From: Desulfobacteraceae bacterium 4572_19
Lineage (GTDB): Bacteria > Desulfobacterota > Desulfobacteria > Desulfobacterales > NBLS01
Length of the DNA: 5,359 nucleotides
Reading direction: 5' to 3'
Assembly (NCBI GenBank): GCA_002084385.1
Contig: NBLS01000050.1
Coordinates: 1 to 5,359 of the forward strand
Below, piece after piece: positions 1 through 4,639 of the stretch. The notes under the pieces are model-generated. The model saw only the letters and a program-made list of their open reading frames with translations. It had not been told where the DNA came from and did no database searches. How positions within the stretch are numbered: the stretch's first letter is position 1; each line of letters starts with the position of its first letter. A program made the position numbers and the translations under genes.

Positions 1-131
1 CAAAATTTTGTTCCCTTAGTCAAAATACACCGTTTGAAGGGATGGAATTAAAAGGAAAAGCTGTGATGACTATAGTTGATGGCAAGATTGTTTATGATAA
101 TTTACCAATAATTTGCCATAACGAAAAATGA
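1..131 (+). CDS. pyrC: Dihydroorotase, C-terminal end (5' truncated by window)
   Basis: The frame starting at base 3 gives the last 42 residues of a protein ending in a TGA stop. The visible tail contains SQNTPFEGMELKGKAVMTIV followed by DGKIVYDN. This matches the conserved end of class I dihydroorotases, where an S-x-N-T-P-F-x-G element is followed by L-K-G-K-V-x-x-T-I-V-x-G-K-I-V-Y and closes the small beta-sandwich of the amidohydrolase fold. The enzyme cyclises carbamoyl-aspartate to dihydroorotate in cytoplasmic pyrimidine synthesis. The metal-binding residues lie upstream of the window, so activity cannot be judged. Another cyclic amidohydrolase such as a dihydropyrimidinase or allantoinase is possible but fits the tail less well. 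The gene is cut by the left edge, and a long non-coding stretch separates it from the next gene. Confidence 0.85.
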   Translation, partial: KFCSLSQNTPFEGMELKGKAVMTIVDGKIVYDNLPIICHNEK

Positions 132-249
132 AGGTCTTTTTAATATAGCATTTTATGGAGACTTTTATGTAACCGCCATGGCAGATAGTACGCCACAATC
201 AAAAGTAAAAGTTTTTTTTAATACAGCTTTTTCAGGGACGTTTATATAA
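131..249 (+). repeat. Diverged tandem duplication, possibly a frameshifted miniprotein
   Basis: Bases 134-172 and 211-249 are two copies of a segment of about 39 bp, clearly related but with several substitutions and a one-base gap. Both read T-run, AATAYAGC, TTTT, then GGGACG/GGAGAC, then TTTATRTAA. A frame open from 142 to the TAA at 247-249 encodes the two copies as NIAFYGDFY and FFNTAFSGTFI. An ATG at 128-130 overlaps the pyrC stop and would begin M-K-V-F-F in this frame if the T run at 137-141 had one more T; as written it stops after six codons. This looks like a decayed or slippage-dependent small ORF of about 40 residues, but no family is recognised and it could be simple repeat DNA. 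Confidence 0.4.
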
Positions 250-254
250 AATGA

Positions 255-283
255 TTGACTGAATTGTTTTTAACAATTATATT
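255..283 (+). promoter_or_regulatory. Predicted sigma-70 promoter with dyad in the spacer
   Basis: TTGACT (255-260) and TATATT (278-283) are separated by exactly 17 bp, each matching the housekeeping consensus at 5 of 6 positions. The spacer is largely a perfect 7-bp dyad, AATTGTT-TTT-AACAATT (262-278), which could be an operator or chance in AT-rich DNA. Transcription would start near 290, giving a leader of about 300 nt before the ComEA-like gene, unless the product is a separate small RNA. Confidence 0.5.
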
Positions 284-512
284 AGGTCTAATTTTAATAT
301 AATATATCGGGTGTCGGTCGTTGTGAAAGGCACTTATCAGATTGTTGTATAAGGGTTTATCAAACAATAAATTTATTTATTGGGCGTTTGGTGTACCTTA
401 ACTTGGTTATGTTGTGAAAGCGTAGGAATACTGTTTTTGTTAGTGAGCCATAATTACCGGGTTTTAAGATTTGGCATAAGGCGTAGCAAGATGTTGTATT
501 GAAATACTGCGA

Positions 513-560
513 TGAGCGTACAACGAAGTGAAATTATTTATGTGGCGGTCTATATTTGAT
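513..560 (-). repeat. Partial copy of a dispersed inverted-repeat element
   Basis: The reverse complement of 513-551 aligns with 918-955 at about 34 of 39 columns, including an uninterrupted 15-bp match whose core is CTTCGTTGTACGCT. The outer end, GGCGGTCTATATTTGAT (544-560), also matches in direct orientation GACGGTCTATACTTTGAT at 979-996. Only one end is recognisable here; no partner end was found upstream to 250. It lies just before the start of the ComEA-like gene. Confidence 0.6.
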
Positions 561-581
561 GTATTAGTAACTTTTTTTAAT

Positions 582-586
582 GGAGG
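582..586 (+). promoter_or_regulatory. Shine-Dalgarno site fixing the ComEA-like start
   Basis: GGAGG lies 5 nt before the ATG at 592. An in-frame ATG at 580 overlaps this site and would place it inside the coding region, so 592 is the better start. Confidence 0.75.
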
Positions 587-591
587 AAATT

Positions 592-894
592 ATGTTTAAA
601 GTAAGTAAAGCACCAGTTTTTATTTTTATTTCAATTTTTATTTCATTGCTCTTTATGATCACAACGGCATCTTTTGCAATGGAAGTTCAGAAAGTAAACA
701 TTAATACTGCCACCGTAAAAGAGTTGACCCAGCTTAAAGGGGTAGGGGAGAGCCTTGCTAAACGAATAGTTGAGTACAGGGAAAAAACCTCACAATTTAA
801 AACTCCTAACGATATTACCAAGGTAAAGGGTATCGGGAAAGCGATATTTGAAAAAAATAAAGGCATTATTGAAATTAGTAGTAAAAAGGAATAG
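592..894 (+). CDS. comEA: ComEA-like secreted helix-hairpin-helix DNA-binding protein
   Basis: This 100-residue protein begins with a short basic stretch and a hydrophobic segment (about residues 8-26). A likely signal peptidase site follows S27-F28-A29, so it is exported to the periplasm or stays anchored. The rest is a helix-hairpin-helix pair of the ComEA type: VNINTATVKEL (35-45), first hairpin KGVG (49-52), AKRIVEYRE (56-64), FKTPNDITKVKGIG (69-82) with the second hairpin GIG, then a final helix. In naturally competent bacteria ComEA binds incoming double-stranded DNA and ratchets it through the outer membrane after pilus retraction. The length and lack of other domains fit the short Gram-negative ComEA form. 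A type IV pilin lies immediately downstream, which supports a DNA-uptake role, although such single-domain proteins are not always competence factors. It has its own GGAGG site, and inverted copies of one repeat flank the gene. Confidence 0.82.
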   Translation: MFKVSKAPVFIFISIFISLLFMITTASFAMEVQKVNINTATVKELTQLKGVGESLAKRIVEYREKTSQFKTPNDITKVKGIGKAIFEKNKGIIEISSKKE

Positions 895-917
895 TAGATT
901 TATAGGAGAAGTTTTAC

Positions 918-986
918 AGACCGTCTCATAATAATTTTACTTCGTTGTACGCTTACAGTTTTGTGAAAGTAATTATTTGACGGTCT
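918..986. repeat. 69-bp element with terminal inverted repeats (MITE-like)
   Basis: The ends AGACCGTC (918-925) and GACGGTCT (979-986) are perfect 8-bp inverted repeats, and the inner arms (ATAATTTTACTT and GTGAAAGTAATTAT) are imperfectly complementary. The left half recurs inverted at 513-551. It contains no ORF. The size, AT-rich arms and a second partial copy nearby suggest a small non-autonomous or REP-like element. As RNA it could fold into a long weak hairpin between the ComEA-like gene and the pilin and might attenuate read-through, but no strong T tract follows. No clear target-site duplication is visible. Confidence 0.5.
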
Positions 987-1013
987 ATACTTTGATAAAT
1001 TGCAGGGTTTAAT

Positions 1014-1030
1014 TTTTTATAACCGTTCAC
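1014..1030 (+). repeat. 17-bp inverted repeat, pilin upstream copy
   Basis: The sequence TTTTTATAACCGTTCAC is the reverse complement of 1647-1663 with one mismatch (16/17). Its right end overlaps the proposed -35 box of the pilin promoter, so it could be a regulator-binding site or the end of a cassette. Confidence 0.5.
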
Positions 1031-1054
1031 GAACAAGAAATGTTGTATTATAAT
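1026..1054 (+). promoter_or_regulatory. Predicted sigma-70 promoter of the pilin gene
   Basis: A perfect TATAAT (1049-1054) lies 17 bp downstream of TTCACG (1026-1031; 4 of 6 positions match the -35 consensus). The start would be near 1061, giving a very short leader that begins just before the GAGG ribosome site at 1065-1068. Pilin genes in related groups are often sigma-54 dependent, but no convincing GG-N10-GC element was found here. Confidence 0.55.
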
Positions 1055-1073
1055 TAATTCCACTGAGGAAGTA

Positions 1074-1535
1074 TTGGTATTGGTAATGAGTATAAAATTT
1101 AAAAATATAAATTCAAAAGGTTTTACGCTTATAGAGCTTATGATAGTTGTTGCCATAATTGGTGTTCTTGTTGCAATTGCAGTCCCGAAATATCAGATTT
1201 ACCAGCTTAAAGCAAAATCTGCCGAAGCAAAAATAAATCTCGGAGCAATTAAAATGGGGCAGGTTACCTATATGGCTGAAAATGATGAGTACGTTAAATG
1301 TGTAGCGACACCGGCTGGAGACCCAACGGTAAAAAAAAGAAAATGGCCGGATTCAATAGATGGTTTTGATAAAATTGGTTTTAGACCTTCGGGTGATGTT
1401 TATTATGCGTACTCTTGTGATGGCAAGGATACTATTACAGCAAGAGGTGATTTAGATGGTGATGGTGTCTTTTCTATTTTTATATTAAATCTTTCAACAG
1501 GTGCGATTACCAACTTAACTCCCGGAAAATATTAA
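1074..1535 (+). CDS. pilA: Type IV major pilin-like prepilin (PilA family)
   Basis: This is the precursor of a pilus subunit, processed and N-methylated by prepilin peptidase and assembled by the type IV pilus machinery. A basic leader ends at K15-G16, followed by the class III signature FTLIELMIVVAIIGVLVAIA (residues 17-36): Gly at -1, Phe at +1, Glu at +5. The mature protein is 137 residues. It has two cysteines (C76, C115) that could form a disulfide and a D126-L-D-G-D-G131 loop resembling calcium-binding loops of pseudopilins and some pilins. The length is ordinary for a globular-headed pilin. The start is uncertain: GAGG at 1065-1068 is 5 nt before TTG 1074, the same spacing as in the ComEA-like gene, but TTG 1080 and ATG 1086 are in frame and would give leaders of 14 and 12 residues. 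It has its own promoter and terminator-like hairpin. A pseudopilin is a less likely alternative. Confidence 0.88.
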   Translation: MVLVMSIKFKNINSKGFTLIELMIVVAIIGVLVAIAVPKYQIYQLKAKSAEAKINLGAIKMGQVTYMAENDEYVKCVATPAGDPTVKKRKWPDSIDGFDKIGFRPSGDVYYAYSCDGKDTITARGDLDGDGVFSIFILNLSTGAITNLTPGKY

Positions 1536-1586
1536 AACAGTTTCGTGTTTAATTTTTAGCGTAATATTCATTATGGTAATTTTTAT

Positions 1587-1631
1587 ATGAAAGTCCATAG
1601 AAAAACCACATTGTACAGACTTTCATTTTTT
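1587..1631 (+). terminator. Terminator-like hairpin after the pilin gene
   Basis: ATGAAAGTC (1587-1595) and GACTTTCAT (1618-1626) form a perfect 9-bp stem followed by T6 (1626-1631). The 22-nt loop is longer than usual and the stem is AT-rich, so efficiency may be modest. ACCACA in the loop (1605-1610) can also pair with TGTGGT just downstream (1634-1639). Confidence 0.6.
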
Positions 1632-1646
1632 GTTGTGGTGGCACTT

Positions 1647-1663
1647 GTGAACGGTTACAAAAA
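1647..1663 (-). repeat. 17-bp inverted repeat, pilin downstream copy
   Basis: GTGAACGGTTACAAAAA is the reverse complement of 1014-1030 with one mismatch. It ends 9 nt before the ATG of the HD-GYP gene, where a ribosome site would normally be, and no Shine-Dalgarno sequence is visible there. Confidence 0.5.
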
Positions 1664-1672
1664 TAAATTCTA

Positions 1673-3031
1673 ATGGGTAAAAATAAAATATCAGAAAAAA
1701 TAAAAATTCTTTTAGTAAGTAGGAAACCTGAAATTATTGAGTTGTTTAGCTACTGTCTTGCTGATGATATCTTTGTATTTAAGGTGGTACAAGATGTTGC
1801 CCAAGGTTTAAAAACTGTTAGAAAATTAATTCCCCATATTATTATTTGTCACCTTGATACAAATGGGGATGATGGAATTTTATTTTGTGAAGATATAAGA
1901 AATAATTCCTTGACATCCGATTTGATTTTTTTGCTCTTATCTAATAAACACGATGATAGTATTTGGCAAAAAGGATATAAAGCAGGTGTGGATGATATTG
2001 TGTTCTTGCCTGTTGGTAAAGCAGTAATTGCGTCTAAAATTAAGCTTTTTGTTAGAATGCTCAGCAATCGGGATATGATTGATAAATTGAGTACCAAATA
2101 TGAAAAAGTGTTGCACTATCTTGATGATTATAAAGTTCGATATAAGGATTTATCAAGAACACTTTCAAAAGAAAAAGAGTTACTATATAATTCCCTTAAA
2201 CAAATAACTTTAATGGTTAAAGAGAGGGAAGAAAAGAACAAAGAACTTGTAGAATTAAATAAATTTTATCATAATAATCGTCAATCTCTGGTTTCGGTCT
2301 TAACAGAAATTATTACTTCAAGAGGTGGGCTTCATCGGGAACATTCAAAAAAAGTTGCGGAAATAGCTGTTTTTATTGCACGGGAGCAAAAACTTTCTTC
2401 TAAAGATATTGATAATATTCAAACTGCAGCTCTTTTGCATGAGGCGGGATTGTTGTTGTTACCGGAAGTTCAAATGGAGGAGTGTATAAATGATTTTGCT
2501 CCGAAAATGATGGAAGGAGTAATACAACATCCGGTGAAAGGTTCAGCACTTTTAGAAATTATTACCGGATTTGAAGATGTGGCAAAAATTATAAGGCATA
2601 TTCATGAACATGCAGACGGAACAGGGTATCCTGACGGATTTAAACGTAGAAAAATTCCAATAGGTTCCCGCATTATTTCCGTGGCAAATTTTTTTGATAC
2701 TTTAGCATACAGAAAAAGAAAATTTTCTGTTGCCGATGTATTAAAGATGATTGATAGGGAAGTTGGTAGTAAATTTGATGCAAATATTGTTTATCAATTA
2801 AGAAGGTATATAAACAGGTATCCCGAGCAGATATCAGATAGAACAGTTGAGATTAATCTTTATGCACTTAAACAGGGCATGAAACTTGCAGCAGCAATAT
2901 TTACAATACATGGTGCGATGTTGTTACCTGAAGGTACTATATTGTCGGAAGAGTCCTTAAATAGAATTCTTCAGTATGATAAAGTTGATCCTTTAAAGGA
3001 AATGGTTTTTATAACGGATATGGATGGTTAA
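1673..3031 (+). CDS. Receiver/HD-GYP protein with degenerate active sites
   Basis: This 452-residue cytoplasmic protein of RpfG-like layout has a receiver fold (about 10-130), a coiled coil (about 131-200), an HD-GYP domain (about 205-380) and a small C-terminal domain (about 390-450; LKQGMKLAAAIFTIHGAMLL, then PEGTILSEESL) seen on some HD-GYP proteins. HD-GYP enzymes hydrolyse c-di-GMP, but this one looks inactive. In the receiver, the acidic pair is S16-R17, the phospho-acceptor position is H60 and the conserved Lys position is L112. In HD-GYP, the HD pair is H256-E257, the GK lysine is L260, the first His of HHE is I310, and the Asp of the VAD motif is N339. H224, H286-P287, H311-E312 and D315-GTGYP remain. 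It could still bind c-di-GMP or protein partners. There is no alternative upstream start and no ribosome site. motA follows after 12 nt, so a role in motor control is likely but inferred. Confidence 0.85.
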   Translation: MGKNKISEKIKILLVSRKPEIIELFSYCLADDIFVFKVVQDVAQGLKTVRKLIPHIIICHLDTNGDDGILFCEDIRNNSLTSDLIFLLLSNKHDDSIWQKGYKAGVDDIVFLPVGKAVIASKIKLFVRMLSNRDMIDKLSTKYEKVLHYLDDYKVRYKDLSRTLSKEKELLYNSLKQITLMVKEREEKNKELVELNKFYHNNRQSLVSVLTEIITSRGGLHREHSKKVAEIAVFIAREQKLSSKDIDNIQTAALLHEAGLLLLPEVQMEECINDFAPKMMEGVIQHPVKGSALLEIITGFEDVAKIIRHIHEHADGTGYPDGFKRRKIPIGSRIISVANFFDTLAYRKRKFSVADVLKMIDREVGSKFDANIVYQLRRYINRYPEQISDRTVEINLYALKQGMKLAAAIFTIHGAMLLPEGTILSEESLNRILQYDKVDPLKEMVFITDMDG

Positions 3032-3043
3032 AGGTAGGTTAAT

Positions 3044-3811
3044 ATGGATTTAGCTTCGATTATTGGTGTTATTTCAGGACTTGGTTTTGTTGCAGCAGGT
3101 ATCTTGTTAGGAAGCAGTCTTATGCTTTTCTGGAATGCACCATCAGTTATGGTCGTTATAGGAGGAACACTTGCTGCTACCTTAATTGCATTTCCGCTTA
3201 ATGATTTTTTAAAAGTAGTTGCCAATGGCATGAAAATTTTTATTTTCAAGATTGAAAAACCTGAAGATATTATTAATAATCTTGTTGAATTATCTAATAA
3301 AGCAAGAAAGGGAGGGTTGCTCTCCATTGAAGGGGATATTAAAAATACTAACGATCCTTATCTTTCATCCGCTCTTCAAATGACCGTAGATGGTATTAAA
3401 ACTGCGGATATTGCAGCTATTATGCAGAAAAGAATGGAAGTTACACGGGAAAATCATAAGATAGGAGCATCAATATTTGCGGCTATGGGATCTTACGCTC
3501 CGGCTTTTGGAATGGTTGGTACGCTTATTGGTCTTGTTCAGATGCTGGCAAATCTTGATGACCCTTCTACCATTGGTCCTAAAATGGCTGTGGCCATGAT
3601 TACAACTTTTTATGGGGCTCTTCTTGCTAATCTTTTTTTTATTCCTATGTGTGATAAGTTAAAACTTCGTAGTGATGAAGAGATAAAAAATATGACTATA
3701 ATTTTTGAAGGTGTTGTTTCAATTCGTGAAGGGGAACATCCTCGTCTTATGGAAGACAAGCTTAATGTGTATCTTCCTGCCGGTGCGACAAGCGATGAAG
3801 GTAAGGAGTAA
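3044..3811 (+). CDS. motA: Flagellar motor stator protein MotA (PomA-like)
   Basis: This inner-membrane subunit forms, with MotB, the ion channel that drives flagellar rotation. The 255-residue protein has four membrane segments (about 5-25, 32-51, 148-170, 180-203) with a large cytoplasmic loop between the second and third. The loop carries R88-K89 and E96, in the region that contacts FliG. The signature PAFGMVGTLIGLVQML spans 153-168 with P153 in TM3, and AMITTFYGALLANLFFIP spans 184-201 with P201 in TM4; these prolines correspond to P173 and P222 of E. coli MotA. The length matches the short PomA/MotA group. AAGGTAGG (3031-3038) gives a ribosome site 5 nt before the ATG. The preceding HD-GYP stop is 12 nt upstream, and motB begins 5 nt after this stop. 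ExbB/TolQ is excluded by the MotB partner and loop architecture. Confidence 0.95.
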   Translation: MDLASIIGVISGLGFVAAGILLGSSLMLFWNAPSVMVVIGGTLAATLIAFPLNDFLKVVANGMKIFIFKIEKPEDIINNLVELSNKARKGGLLSIEGDIKNTNDPYLSSALQMTVDGIKTADIAAIMQKRMEVTRENHKIGASIFAAMGSYAPAFGMVGTLIGLVQMLANLDDPSTIGPKMAVAMITTFYGALLANLFFIPMCDKLKLRSDEEIKNMTIIFEGVVSIREGEHPRLMEDKLNVYLPAGATSDEGKE

Positions 3812-3816
3812 ATAAT

Positions 3817-4629
3817 ATGGCTGAAGAAGATGAAAGTGATGGAGATGCAGTATTGAGTCCACCCCCTCCACCGCCTGAAGAAGGAGGCGGTGGTGCTCCG
3901 GAATGGATGTGTACATTTTCTGATCTTGTAACTTTGTTAATGTGTTTTTTTGTATTAATGTTTGCCATGAGTACTATACAACAGGAGACTTTTAAAGAGA
4001 TTGTAAAATCTTTAAGAAGTGCTCTTGGTGTTCAGTCTGTGCCCGAGGCCGGAACGAGAGAGGGGCTTGTTATGAAGTCAATCTCTTCTGAAGAATCAAA
4101 AAAGAAAGATGAAACCGAAGCTGTTGATGAGTTAGGAGGGCTTGTTCAAAAGGAAGTTGAAGAGATTGTTTCAACAGTTCGGGAACTTATAATGTTTAAT
4201 ATGTTAGGCGGAATGGTAAGGGTTCATGATACAGAAGAGGGAGCTATAATTACATTAACCGATGAATCTCTTTTTGATGCAGGCTCTGCCGAAATGTCTC
4301 CAAGGGGAAAGGGAATTGTAAAACAGGTTTCTAAAATTCTTATTCAGTTTAATTATCCGGTAGTAGTTGCAGGATATACAGATAATATTCCTATCCATTC
4401 TGAAAAATTTCCATCTAATTGGGAGCTTTCTACGAGTAGAGCCAGTGCAGTTGTTAGATATTTAATAAAACGGGGGATTAGTCCCAATCTACTTTCTGCT
4501 GAAGGATTTGCACAATATCGTCCTGTTGCAACTAATGATACCGCAAAGGGAAGGTCAAAAAATAGAAGAGTGGAGATTAGGTATGAAAGAGAAAATATTG
4601 TAGAGTCGTTTGATGGCACCAAAGGATAA
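3817..4629 (+). CDS. motB: Flagellar motor stator protein MotB (PomB-like)
   Basis: This stator subunit couples ion flow to rotation and anchors MotA to peptidoglycan. The 270-residue protein opens with an acidic tail, six consecutive prolines (15-20), EE and four glycines. One membrane helix follows (about 32-52, TFSDLVTLLMCFFVLMFAMS) with the ion-binding aspartate at D36. A linker (about 55-140, acting as plug and periplasmic helix) leads to a C-terminal OmpA domain (about 142-257). That domain has LFDAG (152-156), GYTDN with D189, a serine/arginine element with R208, and RRVEIR (250-255); D189 and R208 match the residues that bind diaminopimelate in OmpA. The TFxDL...LLMCFFVL helix resembles sodium-type PomB, but ion choice cannot be settled from this. 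AAGGAG (3803-3808) overlaps the motA stop, suggesting translational coupling. Confidence 0.95.
   Translation: MAEEDESDGDAVLSPPPPPPEEGGGGAPEWMCTFSDLVTLLMCFFVLMFAMSTIQQETFKEIVKSLRSALGVQSVPEAGTREGLVMKSISSEESKKKDETEAVDELGGLVQKEVEEIVSTVRELIMFNMLGGMVRVHDTEEGAIITLTDESLFDAGSAEMSPRGKGIVKQVSKILIQFNYPVVVAGYTDNIPIHSEKFPSNWELSTSRASAVVRYLIKRGISPNLLSAEGFAQYRPVATNDTAKGRSKNRRVEIRYERENIVESFDGTKG
3868..3893 (+). other. GC-rich hairpin inside the start of motB
   Basis: CCACCGCCT (3868-3876) and AGGCGGTGG (3885-3893) form a perfect 9-bp GC-rich stem with an 8-nt loop, conspicuous in an AT-rich sequence. The left arm encodes P18-P20 and the right arm the Gly run. AAGGAGG (3881-3887) lies across loop and stem, but no in-frame start sits at a useful distance. 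Proline (CCN) and glycine (GGN) codons are inherently complementary, so the hairpin may be a by-product of the protein sequence. Confidence 0.45.
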
Positions 4630-4639
4630 TGAAAAAATA

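Larger units (their letters stand above)
250..591. other. Gene-free region upstream of the ComEA-like gene
   Basis: No open frame of meaningful length is seen on either strand, and nothing resembles a tRNA or rRNA. Apart from the promoter at 255-283, the region holds TTGTGAAAG at 321-329 and 412-420 (a third copy is at 961-969). It also holds a perfect 8-bp AT hairpin CAATAAAT-TT-ATTTATTG (365-382) and a partial dispersed repeat at 513-560. If the promoter is used, most of this region is the 5' leader of the next gene; it could equally contain an unrecognised small RNA or decayed mobile DNA. No riboswitch class could be recognised. Confidence 0.5.

Noticed and set aside
465..490. TGGCATAAGGCGTAGCA as a sigma-54 promoter
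   Set aside because: The GG to GC spacing is one base too long, and the sequence lies in repeat-like DNA.
580..591. ATG at 580 as start of the ComEA-like gene
   Set aside because: It overlaps the GGAGG that is ideally placed for ATG 592, and it would add MEEI before a normal signal peptide.
250..591. CRISPR array, tRNA or rRNA in the largest gene-free region
   Set aside because: Repeats are irregular and too few with no spacer periodicity, and no cloverleaf or rRNA motif is present.
970..1010. Sigma-54 promoter before the pilin gene
   Set aside because: TTGCA at 1000-1004 is suggestive, but the required GG is not 10 bp upstream; the TATAAT promoter fits better.
491..1049. ATGTTGTATT direct repeat at 491-500 and 1040-1049
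   Set aside because: At only 10 bp in AT-rich DNA, with different flanks, chance is sufficient.
1673..3031. Active RpfG-type c-di-GMP phosphodiesterase
   Set aside because: Architecture fits, but HD, GK, HHE and the VAD aspartate are all altered, so activity should not be assumed.
3028..3327. Other reverse-strand frames, including those at 953-1156, 1849-2097, 3028-3327, 4353-4694 and 4577-4762
   Set aside because: All overlap strong + strand genes or repeat DNA, with no recognisable domain and no ribosome site; they are shadows.
3762..3968. Reverse-strand frame with proline and glycine runs opposite motA/motB
   Set aside because: It is the complement of the motB Pro/Gly tract, has no ribosome site, and lies inside two well-supported genes.
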